Made by a program: the position numbers and the translations under genes | Notes under the pieces: model-generated | Database searches by the model: none | Told to the model about the DNA's origin: nothing | What the model saw: only the letters and a program-made list of their open reading frames with translations | In this document: positions 43,408-53,359 of the stretch, piece after piece | Numbering within the stretch: position 1 is the first letter of the stretch | How the letters are laid out: each line of letters opens with the position of its first letter | DNA from: Chionoecetes opilio | Lineage: Eukaryota > Arthropoda > Malacostraca > Decapoda > Majidae | NCBI GenBank assembly: GCA_016584305.1 | Contig: JACEEZ010018149.1 | Location: 5,001-69,000 of the forward strand | Direction of reading: 5' to 3' | DNA: 64,000 nt

Positions 43408-43803
43408 GTCATCAGTTCCTCATGCCAGTCATGGACACCTAATTTCTGTACATAGGACATCAATTTTGTAACACTGATTAATTGTGGAAAATACTTTTTA
43501 TATGATTATGTACTTGCTATGCCTGCTTCCACGAGCATTTGAAGAATTAAACTATGTGCTATAAAAATTTTGAATGATTTATTAAACGGAAATCCTGACA
43601 ATCATGAAAATTCTGAGTTAATTAATCAGGAAATAATTCTTGAAGTATATATGTTGCTTGTTTACATTATAATAAAAAAATAATACCATATCTTATTGGA
43701 TTGACATGCCCTATCAACAATCAGTAATGCTCAATAGCCCTACAGACACCAACATTCCTACATCACTAAGCCAGTGCCAACAGCTGTGGCATCAACTGTT
43801 GCT

Positions 43804-44094
43804 TCAGGATAAGGCACACTCCATCCAATAGTCAGGGCCGTCCTTAGGAACTACACGGCCACACTGCATATTATTTTCTTTGCAAGGCCCTATGGCAGGA
43901 TACTCAAACACATTTAGGTCCATCGTAACTGCAAGGACGTCAAACATCTCTGGCAAATATTTAAAGTGCCATTCATAGCAATATTCAAAGCATTCTGGGC
44001 ACTGTTTTTTTCGGTACATAAATATGGTTAAACCGTACTCGTTTTCCTGACCGCCTTGGAGACACGCCCAACATTCTTGACCATTTCCTAGCCT
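43804..44094 (-). CDS. Cys-rich hypothetical ORF or terminal exon
   Basis: About 96 codons on the minus strand end in TGA at 43804-43806. The sequence is unlike the repeat translations around it: it has CWAC and CPEC pairs about 20 residues apart (zinc-ribbon-like spacing), further Cys residues and a Trp/Tyr-rich composition. There is no good ATG upstream of the first CxxC; a TAG precedes it in frame, overlapping a possible acceptor at 44095-44096 that lacks a pyrimidine tract. It could be an alternative last exon of the SLF2-like gene, a separate small gene or a remnant. No family recognised. Confidence 0.35.
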   Translation of the reverse strand, partial: RLGNGQECWACLQGGQENEYGLTIFMYRKKQCPECFEYCYEWHFKYLPEMFDVLAVTMDLNVFEYPAIGPCKENNMQCGRVVPKDGPDYWMECALS

Positions 44095-44336
44095 CTAACC
44101 CTTCAGCTTACTCTGTTAAACTATTCTCTTCATTGGGCTCGTCTCTCTCTCTCTCTCTCATTTCTAATCCTAAACTTTCCTCTGCTTAATAAATAAAAGA
44201 CACAGTAAAAAACGATTCTCTCTGTTGGGCTCCGTCTCTCTCTCATTTCTAATCCTAAACTTTCCTCTGTTTAGATATATAAAACACATAATAAAAATGT
44301 AAGCCTCATTGTATCCTCATAGCACATCATTGTAAC

Positions 44337-44466
44337 TTATGTTCCTACACTTTCCCTCATACTGAAACAAACGATTGCCAACTGACCAGTCAAGGCATCA
44401 GCTTTCAGCCTTGTGGGGTGTGGATCATGACTTGTTTGCCAAGGTGTCATAAATGTCCATCTAAGT
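44337..44466 (-). CDS. SLF2: SLF2-like gene, putative terminal exon (Thr-stop, then UTR)
   Basis: A strong acceptor on the minus strand (TTTGTTTTATTTCAG) opens an exon reading ACT TAG. Joined in phase 0 to the exon ending at 46762 it adds one Thr and the stop codon (44461-44463), and the remainder would be 3' UTR. The alternative is that the exon at 46762 is read through its donor to a TAG at 46732. The family places this end just after a basic Trp/Lys-rich helix, which fits either choice. Confidence 0.45.
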
Positions 44467-44607
44467 CTGAAATAAAACAAAATGCTGATTAGGCAGGCAT
44501 AGGAGGAACAACGGATAATTTTTTGCGTGCATGAAATAATGTGTGCGTGTGTTATAATCACACTATCAGCATCAAAATACACCCTATTCTTAGCCTACAA
44601 CCAAAGC

Positions 44608-46685
44608 AGTGATGTATTCGTGCCTTAGAAATGTATGGCCAGAGCAAGAGTGATGTATTCGTGCCTTAGAAATGTATGGCCAGAGCAAGAGTGATGTATT
44701 CGTGCCTTAGAAATGTATGGCCAGAGCAAGAGTGATGTATTCGTGCCTTAGAAATGTATGGCCAGAGCAAGAGTGATGTATTCGTGCCTTAGAAATGTAT
44801 GGCCAGAGCAAGAGTGATGTATTCGTGCTTATGAAATGTATGGCCAGAGCAAGAGTGATGTATTCGTGCCTTAGAAATGTATGGCCAGAGCAAGAGTGAT
44901 GTATTCGTGCCTTAGAAATGTATGGCCAGAGCAGAGTGATGTATTCGTGCCTTAGAAATGTATGGCCAGAGCAAGAGTGATGTATTCGTGCCTTAGAAAT
45001 GTATGGCCAGAGCAAGAGTGATGTATTCGTGCCTTAGAAATGTATGGCCAGAGCAAGGTGATGTATTCATGCCTTAGAAATGTATAGCCAGAGCAAGAGT
45101 GATGTATTCGTGCCTTAGAAATGTATGGCCAGAGCAAGAGTGATGTATTCGTGCCTTAGAAATGTATGGCCAGAGCAAGAGTGATGTATTCGTGCCTTAG
45201 AAATGTATAGCCAGAGCAAGAGTGATGTATTCGTGCCTTAGAAGATGCATGGCCAGAGCAAGAGTGATGTATTCGTGCCTTAAAATGTATGGCCAGAGCA
45301 AGAGTGATGTATTCGTGCCTTAGAAATGCATGGCCAGAGCAAGAGTGATGTATTCGTGCCTTAAAATGTATGGCCAGAGCAAGAGTGATGTATTCGTGCC
45401 TAGAAATGTATAGCCAGAGCAAGAGTGATGTATTCGTGCCTTAGAAATGCATGGCCAGAGCAAGAGTGATGTATTCGTGCCTTAGAAGATGTATGGCTAG
45501 AGCAAGAGTGATGTATTCGTGCCTTAGAAATGTTAGCCAGAGCAAGAGTGATGTATTCGTGCCTTAGAAATGCATGGCCAGAGCAAGAGTGATGTATTCG
45601 TGCCTCAGAAGATGTACGGCCAGAGCAAGAGTGATGTATTCGTGCCTCAGAAGATGTACGGCCAGAGCAAGAGTGATGTATTCGTGCCTCAGAAGATGTA
45701 CGGCCAGAGCAAGAGTGATGTATTCGTGCCTCAGAAGATGTACGGCCAGAGCAAGAGTGATGTATTCGTGCCTCAGAAGATGTACGCCAGAGCAAGGCGA
45801 GAGGTGATGTATTCGTGCCTCAGAAGATGTACGGCCAGAGCAAGAGTGATGTATTCGTGCCTCAGAAGATGTACGGGCAGAGCAAGAGTGATGTATTCGT
45901 GCCTCAGAAGATGTACGGGCAGAGCAAGAGTGATGTATTCGTGCCTCAGAAGATGTACGGGCAGAGCAAGAGTGATGTATTCGTGCCTCAGAAGATGTAC
46001 GGGCAGAGCAAGAGTGATGTATTCGTGCCTCAGAAGATGTACGGGCAGAGCAAGAGTGATGTATTCGTGCCTCAGAAGATGTACGGGCAGAGCAAGAGTG
46101 ATGTATTCGTGCCTTAGAAGATGTATGGCCAGAGCAAGAGTGATGTATTCGTGCCTTAGAAGATGTACGGCCAGAGCAAGAGTGATGTATTCGTGCCTTA
46201 GAAGATGTACGGCCAGAGCAAGAGTGATGTATTCGTGCCTCAGAAGATGTATGGCCAGAGCAAGAGTGATGTATTCGTGCCTTAGAAGATGTATGGCCAG
46301 AGCAAGAGTGATGTATTCGTGCCTCAGAAGATGTATGGCCAGAGCAAGAGTGATGTATTCGTGCCTTAGAAGATGTATGGCCAGAGCAAGAGTGATGTAT
46401 TCATGCCTTAGAAGATGTATGGCCAGAGCAAGAGTGATGTATTCGTGCCTCAGAAGATGTACGGCCAGAGCAAGAGTGATGTATTCATGCCTTAGAAGAT
46501 GTATGGCCAGAGCAAGAGTGATGTATTCGTGCCTCAGAAGATGTACGGCCAGAGCAAGAGTGATGTATTCGTGCCTCAGAAGATGTATGCCCAGAGCAAG
46601 AGTGATGTATTCGTGCCTCAGAAGATGTATGGCCAGAGCAAGAGTGATGTATTCGTGCCTCAGAAGATTTATGGCCAGAGCAAGA
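44608..46685. repeat. 2.1-kb minisatellite that changes from 41-bp to 42-bp units
   Basis: About 50 copies of a unit with GTGATGTATTCGTGCCT, TAGAAATGTATGG, CCAGAGCAAGA. In the left half (44608 to about 45600) most units are 41 bp, with AGAAATG. From about 45600 to the right they are 42 bp (CAGAAGATG), a multiple of three, which leaves long open frames on both strands as 14-residue repeats. A few 40- and 42-bp intermediates occur near 45240-45500. It lies in the last intron of the SLF2-like gene if the terminal exon call is right. Confidence 0.95.
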
Positions 46686-46761
46686 GAAGGCAAAGTAACC
46701 TAAACAAGATTACAATAATCTCTTCATCACTCTAAAACTGGTTCTCAGAGATAAGACTCAC

Positions 46762-46893
46762 CAAGTATCTTTTCCACTTTTTCAATGTGGAAACCCGGTA
46801 CTGGAAGGATATGGTTGGGTTCATGTCATCGGCGTTGCCCTGTGTACTAGGGAACCTCTCCTCTATTAGGTCACAAATTCTCCCTAAGTCTTC
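46762..46893 (-). CDS. SLF2: SLF2-like gene, coding exon (44 codons)
   Basis: Acceptor TCTCCTTGCAG and donor TTG|GTGAGT; 132 bp, phase 0 at both ends. It encodes an acidic helix (EDLGRICDLIEERF) and ends in Lys/Trp-rich FQYRVSTLKKWKRYL. This matches in position and pattern the FAM178/SLF2 C-terminus as I remember it, where a short Tyr-Arg segment is followed by a Trp-containing basic helix. SLF2 bridges SLF1-RAD18 to SMC5/6 at damaged chromatin in vertebrates; function here is inferred by family. Confidence 0.6.
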
Positions 46894-46924
46894 CTGCAAG
46901 GAGAGGAAGATAAAGCATGAATGT

Positions 46925-47204
46925 GAGTGCGAGAATAATGGACAATGTAACGGATTCAAACTGGAAAAACGTATATTAAAAAAAAAATAGGGATAAACTG
47001 GTTGACAAATAGGGTGGTAAATGATTGGTATGGACTCAGTCATCAGGTGGTTAGTGCGGAATCAATAGGGAGTTTTAAAAGGAGGCTGGACAATTTCATG
47101 GATGGGGATGCAAGGTGGATGTAGGTAGTGTTAAGTGACAGCAACTACCATGTGTAGGTCTCCCTGCCTCTTGTAGCTTCCTTATGTTCTTATGTTCTTA
47201 TAAT
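46925..47204 (+). mobile_element. CR1-like LINE 3' end with RT C-terminal remnant
   Basis: The plus strand encodes remnants of the RT C-terminus (NRVVNDW, then SIGSFKRRLDNFMDG) followed by a stop, CTCTTGTAGCTTCC and TTCTTATG repeats. It sits in an SLF2-like intron, antisense to the gene. Confidence 0.8.
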
Positions 47205-47278
47205 GAGTTAATGGCAACAAAGAGAACATGAAAAAGGAATTATGAGTGTGAAATAATACAATAACTTAGTATTATAAA

Positions 47279-48217
47279 TCTATCAATAGTGGTGTTCCCC
47301 AGGGTTCTGTCCTATCACCCACTCTCTTTCTATTATTCATTAATGATCTTCTAAGTCTAACTCAAAGCCCTATCCACTCCTACGCTGATGATTCTACCCT
47401 GCATTTTTCAACGTCGTTTATTAGACGTCCAACTCAACAGGAACTAAGTGATTCACGGAGAGATGCCACCGAGCGCCTAACTTCTGATCTTTCTATTATT
47501 TCTGATTGGGGCAAAGCAAACCTTGTTTTGTTCAATGCCTCAAAAACCCAATTTTTTCACCTATCTACTCGACAAAACCTACCAGATAACTATCCCCTCT
47601 TCTTCAATGACACTCAACTGTCTCCTTCTTCTACAATGAACATTCTAGGACTATCCTTTACTAAAAATCTGAACTGGAAATCTTACATCTCATCTCTTGC
47701 TAAAACAGCTTCTAAGAAGTTAGGTGTGCTGTGGCGTCTGCGTCCTTTTTTTTCTCCCTCCCAATTGCTTGCTCTCTACAGGGGCCTTATCCGCCCACGT
47801 ATGGAGTATGTCTCACATGTTTGGGGAGGATCCACTCATACAGCTCTCCTAAACAGGGTTGAGTCAAAAGCTTTTCGTCTCATCAACTCCTCTCCTCTGA
47901 CTGACTGTCTTCAATCTTTAAATCACCGCTGCAATGTTGCTTCTCTTGCTTTCTTCTACTGTTATTTTCATGCTCACTGCTCTTCTGAACTTGCTAACTG
48001 CATGCCTCCCCCACTCCCGCGGCCTCGCTGCACAAGACTTTCTACTCATTCCCATCCCTATTCTGTCCATCTTCCTAATGCAAGAGTTAATCAGTATCTT
48101 TACTCTTTCATCCCTTTCACTGGTAAACTCTGGAACTCTCTTCCTGTTTCTATTTTTCCACTTTCCTATGACTTACATCTTTTCAAAAGAAGAGTAACAA
48201 GACACCTCCCGAACTAA
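47279..48217 (+). pseudogene. Jockey-like reverse transcriptase fragment, 5' truncated
   Basis: A continuous open frame of about 312 codons starts mid-domain at SGVPQGSVLSPTLF (RT motif 4 region) and includes the catalytic-type YADD (about 47380-47391). It then carries a thumb-like region and the C-terminal GKLWNSLP and FKRRV motifs typical of Jockey-group non-LTR elements, ending at TAA 48215-48217. There is no in-frame ATG at the 5' end and no endonuclease domain, so it is a 5'-truncated dead insertion. About 80 bp after the stop an A-rich 3' tail (about 48290-48307) follows. The intact frame suggests a fairly recent insertion. It is antisense to the SLF2-like gene. Confidence 0.85.
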
Positions 48218-48692
48218 ATTGGCCTACCCCTTTGTTTTTATTGTATTCTCTTACTGTCTTCTTTATAGGGACCTATTTCCTCACTCAGCGACAAAAAAAT
48301 AAAAAGTTCCTCAATCAATGAAATGCCCACAACATATAAATCCCCTACTAAAAGTCATACAGCAATCTCACTAAAATATAAGGACTAGTATACGTAATTG
48401 TCTACTAGATTGGGAGAAGGTTAGTTGTATGAATAGAAATTTGCTTAATGAATCACAAACTCCATGACAAAGAATCATTAGCATTACTAGCATTCAATTA
48501 TAACAAAGGACAGACAACTGACTTTTTTCAACCCACATAGATTAAAACTAAAAATAATAACAAAACACAATGCCACACAGCAAGAGTAAACAACAATAAT
48601 ATGAACGAGCCACTTCAGATTGAGAGGAAATATAACACTTTACAAAATACACTGAAACTTTAAGATGTATAAGCCTACTGAAGCATTATTAA

Positions 48693-48897
48693 CCCCTTGA
48701 GGCACATCACGTAATTTCCATTGTAATTTGGCTACCATAAGATGATTTTTAGTGAGTATAAGCAATATTTTATAGATATGACCTGTTTACTATCCTTGTC
48801 CACTAACTAATTTGGTATATTCAGTTACTTTTCGTTTTTTTATGGCTCGACAACATACAATTTTTTATAGGAAAGGAAAGATCTGGGCGTGAAGAGG
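48693..48897. mobile_element. TTAA MITE, copy 8
   Basis: TTAA on both sides (48689-48692, 48898-48901). Ends CCCCTTGAGGCACATCACG and GATCTGGGCGTGAAGAGG. Its right end is only about 35 bp from an SLF2-like exon. Confidence 0.85.
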
Positions 48898-48933
48898 TTA
48901 AAAGATAATACCAATGCACAGACTGATTCTCAC

Positions 48934-49068
48934 CCTTTGATGGGGTCGTATGTTGTCAAGATATAGGCACAGGTCGATCAGCTTGATGAGGTAGTAGGCG
49001 TCATAGGCACCAGTCAGCTTAAAACCAGACTCAAAGTACCCAGTGAGCACATCAGCTATGTGTTTCAC
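48934..49068 (-). CDS. SLF2: SLF2-like gene, coding exon (45 codons)
   Basis: Acceptor ATGTATTTTCAG and donor AGG|GTGAGA; 135 bp, phase 0 at both ends. It encodes a predominantly helical segment including GAYDAYYLIKLIDLCLYLDN. This AYYL-led helix followed by a polar turn is the part that most resembles the FAM178/SLF2 C-terminal domain, and it reads directly into the 46762-46893 exon. Confidence 0.65.
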
Positions 49069-49219
49069 CTGAAAATACATACTTTTTATCATAACAGTAA
49101 CAATCCAGATATCATTATTTCATTTTTTCATTCAAGCTTTCTCATTTTTTTATTCGCCTCTTTCTAGGACACCATACCACATTTCCATGCAAATGTGTAT
49201 ATGTGTGTGTATTTACCTA

Positions 49220-49545
49220 CAGCCAAATTCCCAACATCCGACCTCCAAACATCCGACTTGTCCAAACAACCGACTTTTTTCACCACCACATTGTGTCTTG
49301 TTTTGGCCATTTATTTTACTTAGTTTTTTTTATAGTTTTTTTTAGAAAACATTGATTTGTGGCTTTATTTATGCATGCATTTACTTTCGCGTATACCACT
49401 GGATCGGCCTTCAAGAGCTACATCTTTTATGTTCTATACCTTTTGTCCTTACGTTTATGGTTACTGTGATATCCGAACATCCGACTATTCCAATTATCCG
49501 ACCTACCTTCGGTCCCCCCAAGGTCGGATAATTAATACTTAGCTG
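49220..49545. mobile_element. TA-flanked MITE, 326 bp, with ATCCGAC repeats
   Basis: The ends are inverted: CAGCCAAATTCCCAACATCC at the left and, in reverse, CAGCTAAGTATTAATTATCC at the right, with TA on each side (49218-49219, 49546-49547). ATCCGAC motifs recur near both ends. A Tc1/mariner-pogo type passenger is inferred from the TA target. Confidence 0.65.
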
Positions 49546-49564
49546 TAGTTGTATTAACCAAGTT

Positions 49565-50145
49565 GTGTTTTACAGGGCCTCAGCTACACTTGTGTGGTCC
49601 CGTCTCCTTATCTACATTTATCCAGTCTTTCTTTCAACTGGTGCACATTATTTGCCGATATCACCTCCTCATTCGGTCATTCCAAACTTATACATTTCAA
49701 TGAGGGAAGCTGTACTTCTTTAAGTTGTTCAGGCATCTCCCTTTTCCTAATGTTTTTAATGTCCTCTTGTGTATCAACCTTCTCTTTGTTTCCGAGTCAG
49801 TAGTCTCTCATTGTCTGTTTCTTCCATCTTAGTTATCAGCTTAAATTGTGTGTGTGCGTGCGTGCGTGCGTGCGTGGGTGTGTGGTGGTGGGTGGTGTGT
49901 GGTGGGTGGGTGTGGGGTTGGTGGGTGGGTGGTTGGTGGGTGGTGTGTGTGTGTGTGGGTGTGTGTGTGTGTGTGTGTGTGTGTGTATTCATCTAGTTGT
50001 ATTTTACAGGGCCTGAGCTGCACTCGTATGGCCCCGTCTCCATATCAACATTCTTATCATTCATCCTTAGTGTTGGCCGTAGCTAGTGCGTGCGTGCGCG
50101 TGCGTGCGTGCGTGCGTGTGTGTGTGTGTGTGTGTGTTCATAGCA
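49565..50145. repeat. GT-rich tracts between two copies of a GGGCCT-CCCGTCTCC repeat
   Basis: 49570-49625 and 49985-50045 both contain TTTTACAGGGCCT, AGCT and CCCCGTCTCC or GTCCCGTCTCC in the same order. Between and after them lie GT/GTGC tracts (49847-49986, 50085-50138). The last GT tract ends about 20 bp from the SLF2-like exon. Confidence 0.7.
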
Positions 50146-50159
50146 GCCCATCCAATCAC

Positions 50160-50345
50160 CTGTACATCCCCAACAAAGTCTTCCTCCGGCAGCTTCAGGT
50201 TGAGGCGTAACTGCTGGAAGGCCACGGCACTGCACAGCACCGCGCCGCGCTTGGTGGAGCTCAGGTAAAACTGGCACAGGTGCACCAGGGAGGGCAGGTC
50301 GCCGTCACAGTACTGCACCAAACACCGCACAACGCCCTTCAGCCT
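50160..50345 (-). CDS. SLF2: SLF2-like gene, coding exon (62 codons)
   Basis: Acceptor CTTTCCCGGCAG and donor CAG|GTGATT; 186 bp, phase 0 at both ends. It is GC-rich relative to its introns, a sign of real coding sequence. It encodes alternating amphipathic helices, including DGDLPSLVHLCQFYLSSTKR, of HEAT/armadillo-like character. In the family this region comes just before the conserved C-terminal helices. Confidence 0.65.
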
Positions 50346-50409
50346 CTGCCGGGAAAGATGCCTACATGTGAGCAAGGCACCACTAGAAAGATTCTCACAT
50401 ACCTGGAAA

Positions 50410-50706
50410 CAAGGGCGTAGCCAGAGGGGGGGGGCAATGGGGCCATGGCCCCCCCCTATTCAGCACATCTACTTTAGGAGTGTATGGTATAATTTCATAA
50501 ATTTTACTATATTGAATATCATGCAAAGAAACCAATAAATGACCCCCCATAGGACTCAATATGCCCCCAATTAAGTCATATCTTCAAAAATATTCTCTGG
50601 GGGGCTTACAGTGCCTCCCAGACCCCCAGCTGATTAAGGCACCCACCCCTCAACCATCATTGGGAGGTGGCCCCCCCCCCAATTATTTTTCCTGGCTACG
50701 CCCTTG
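50410..50706. mobile_element. hAT-type MITE, 297 bp, perfect 8-bp duplication
   Basis: The ends are CAAGGGCGTAGCCAG and CTGGCTACGCCCTTG (perfect 14-15-bp inverted repeat apart from the ends' neighbours). CCTGGAAA lies on both sides (50402-50409, 50707-50714). The interior has C and G runs and no coding. Confidence 0.85.
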
Positions 50707-50716
50707 CCTGGAAATA

Positions 50717-51508
50717 GGGTGCAGTCAGTTCGTACACAAGTTGTTTCGTACACCAGTAGATTCGTACATCAAAAAGTTGTTTCGTAGTCTATATGAAACC
50801 ATAGCTGTTTCGTACACTCAGTTCAGAGTTAAACTTGACTACTAGAGTTACGAAACGACACCAGGTACAGTGGTACCTTGGCTTATGAGTTTAATTCGTT
50901 CATTGATTGAGCTCGTAACTCAATTTGCTCGTATATCAAATCAATTTTCCCCATTGAAATTAATTGAAATACCATTAATCCATTCCAGCCCCCAAAAAAC
51001 TACCCCAATTTTTTTACTGTACCTATATGACTGGACTGCTCTCATCCTCCGCCATTTGCATTCGCCAGTGTTTATACTCTGTGAATCAGCTGTTGGAAAC
51101 AGCTGTGGGTGGAACTGCGCTACGATGCCCTCCTCTCAAAAAAACGTACTGCACTCACCCTCTGCCATTTGCATTCGCCTGTGTGAGCACAACACAACAG
51201 AGATGCTTCCACGGTGAAGTAACCACTTGAAGTGAACGAGTGAGACGCGGGATGCTGGGCGGATGTTGTGGCGTTCGCTGCGCCAACTAGCGGTGGCATA
51301 TCTGAAGCTCGCTCGTAACTTGGATTTTGGCTCGCAACTCAAAGCAAAAAATCGACCGAGCAACTGCTCGTAACTCGAAAAACTCGTAAGTTGGGGCACT
51401 CGTAAGTCAAGGTACCAGTGTATGTACAAAAAAACTCAAAATCAGTGTACGAAACAACTAACAAAACCTGGGTACGAAACAACTTGTGTACGAAACTCCC
51501 TGCAACCC
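50717..51508. mobile_element. GTTTCGTAC MITE, interrupted copy
   Basis: Ends GGGTGCAGTCAG and CTCCCTGCAACCC with CTGGAAATA on both sides (50708-50716, 51509-51517), a 9-bp duplication. It matches 36639-36854 throughout but contains a 553-bp Tigger-derived insert at 50868-51420. Confidence 0.8.
50868..51420. mobile_element. Tigger-derived MITE, 553 bp, inside the GTTTCGTAC MITE
   Basis: Begins CAGTGGTACCTTGGCTTA and ends AGTCAAGGTACCAGTG with TA on each side (50866-50867, 51421-51422). Both ends and subterminal regions (GAGTTTAATTCGTTCATTG; CTCGTAACTCGAAAAACTCG) are nearly identical to those of the full Tigger element at 56194-59532, so it is an internal-deletion derivative of that family. 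Confidence 0.88.
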
Positions 51509-51561
51509 CTGGAAATATAGCCAATATACTCAATAATAGACTACTTCATGCTTTATCTTAC

Positions 51562-51753
51562 CTTGGAGAAGTGATCATCGCTGGAGTAGAGTGTGAGGGT
51601 GTGTGAGATGCAGGCAACAATGTGGTAGTCCAGGGCAGCATCGATGGTCTTGGGATCCAAAGCAATGGCCGTGAAGATGACAATGAGCTCGTCTGCGTCT
51701 TGGCAAGTGTAGTTCTTGTGCCGGGTAAAGCACTGGCTCAGGAGCCTCAGAAG
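51562..51753 (-). CDS. SLF2: SLF2-like gene, coding exon (64 codons)
   Basis: Acceptor TTTTTCACGTAAG and donor AAG|GTAAGA; 192 bp, phase 0 at both ends. It encodes LLRLLSQCFTRHKNYTCQD followed by a helix-rich stretch (DELIVIFTAIALD, then DYHIVACISHTLTLY) that fits an alpha-solenoid. Confidence 0.65.
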
Positions 51754-52208
51754 CTTACGTGAAAAAGAAAAAGAGAAAATGAATATGAAAGGAAGGAAGG
51801 AGGAAAGGAAACTGAGGAAAGAAGGAGCATAAATAATTCATAAAGGAAAATGAAAGAGCATTCTTATACATCGATGATATATAGCAAAACGAAATGTATA
51901 ATGGAAAGAGAAAGCATCCACGTAGACATGAAAAGTAACATATATATAATCATGTCATAAGAACAAAATCATAATGAGGTGAGTGTAGCAGAGCAGTAAG
52001 TAGAAAGAGTAGAACAAAATTTAAATAATCAAAAGAATACACTAAAGCATGCCAGGAAAGGGAAAGCATCCACGTAGACATGAAAAGTAACAAAAATAAT
52101 CATGTAATAAGAACAAAACTATGATGTGGAGTGTCGCAGAGCCTTCCCTTAGTACTCCTACACACCCGTGGCATTAATTCCATGCCCAGCCCCAGCCGCC
52201 CCGCTCAC

Positions 52209-52336
52209 CATGTGCAGCACCGTGACCAGCTGTGTCTCGGTCATCTGGGCCAGCGCGGGAGCACCTAGGGACTGAGGGGGGATCACGCTGGACTTGTAGC
52301 TCATCACATCACGCTCCAGGAGGCTGAGGTCACCCC
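52209..52336 (-). CDS. SLF2: SLF2-like gene, coding exon (42 codons plus 2 bases)
   Basis: Acceptor GCCTTTGACAG and donor ATG|GTGAGC; 128 bp. It enters with two bases that complete a Gly codon with the G left by exon 53039-53210 and leaves in phase 0. It encodes GDLSLLERDVMSYKSS and a Pro/Gln-rich turn, then MTETQLVTVLHM. Confidence 0.65.
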
Positions 52337-52347
52337 CTGTCAAAGGC

Positions 52348-52700
52348 ATACATACCAATCACAACACTGCCTCCCATTCAAACACTTTCTAGAAGCAACA
52401 CTACTGGGTCAATTTTAAAAAGAAATAGGGAAAAACTGGTTCACAAATAGGGTGGTAAATGATTGGAATGGACTCAGTAGACAGGTAGTTAGTGGGGAGT
52501 CATTAGAGAGCTTTAAAGGGAGGTCAGATAAATTCATGGATGGGGATGAAAGGTGGATGTAGGTAGTGTTAAGTAACAGGAATTACCTCGTGTAGGTCTC
52601 ACGGCCTCTTGTACCTTCCTTATTTTCTTATGTTCTTATACACACCAATCACAACAGTGCCTCCCATTCAAACACTTTCTAGAAGCAACACTACTGGGTC
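52348..52700 (+). mobile_element. CR1-like 3' end with a ~63-bp target duplication
   Basis: The LINE remnant (about 52419-52637) has the NRVVNDWNGL coding trace, a stop, the CTCACGGCCTCTTGTA block and TTCTTATG. It is flanked by near-identical 63-bp segments (52348-52410 and 52638-52700, sharing CCTCCCATTCAAACACTTTC and AGAAGCAACACTACTGGGTC). The left segment starts about 12 bp from an SLF2-like exon. Confidence 0.8.
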
Positions 52701-53038
52701 TTTTATTGTTCATGCAATCTTAGTATCCCTGAAACATTTTTTTGTCTGATGCATTATTCCCTTATGGGGTGTTCATGACATCAAAGTTTCTGCATTCCAA
52801 TCTGTGCTCCATTACTTGCTGAACACCAAAATTACCTCAGAATCCAAGTGATGTATGAAGTTCTATGATTGGTAAAAAAAAAAAAATATATATATAGGTA
52901 TATACAGGTATATACATATACATACCTATATATATACTGCTTCATTATTTGCTGAACACCAAAAGTACTTCAAAAATCAAGTGATGAATGAAGTTCTACG
53001 ATTGGTATAAAAAAAAAATAAAAAAAAAAATTGTGTAC

Positions 53039-53210
53039 CTAAATTGACCAGCGCCAGGAAGAACTCATTCTTGATGTAGGGCAGCGCGTCGCAGGTGTAG
53101 AGCATGTAGCTGAGGGTGTCGTAGGAGGCGCTGCACAGCTCCTCGTTGGCAGTGCAGCAGATCTTGTGAAACAAATACATGACTATCTCACTCGGTTCAG
53201 CAACCTCTTT
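53039..53210 (-). CDS. SLF2: SLF2-like gene, coding exon (57 codons plus 1 base)
   Basis: Acceptor TATACTTTTCAG and donor TTAG|GTACAC; 172 bp, phase 0 in, one base left over. It encodes EIVMYLFHKICCTANEELC, then SYDTLSYMLYTCDALPYI and FFLALVNL, two helix pairs of a solenoid. The left-over G joins GG of the next exon. Confidence 0.65.
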
Positions 53211-53359
53211 CTGAAAAGTATACATGGGAAGAAGTCACAGGGCAAAAACATGATTGATGGATTGATTTAATGCCAAAAAAAAGGGGAATGTGCCAGACAT
53301 CAGAGGGCATATGGCACTATGGCAAAGCATAAAAAGGGTTTTAGAAAATAGTGTAACGG

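Noticed and set aside
45570..46703. 377-codon open frame on the plus strand, and its minus-strand partner
   Set aside because: Product of a 42-bp tandem repeat; the same unit at 41 bp next door has no open frame, and both strands are equally open.
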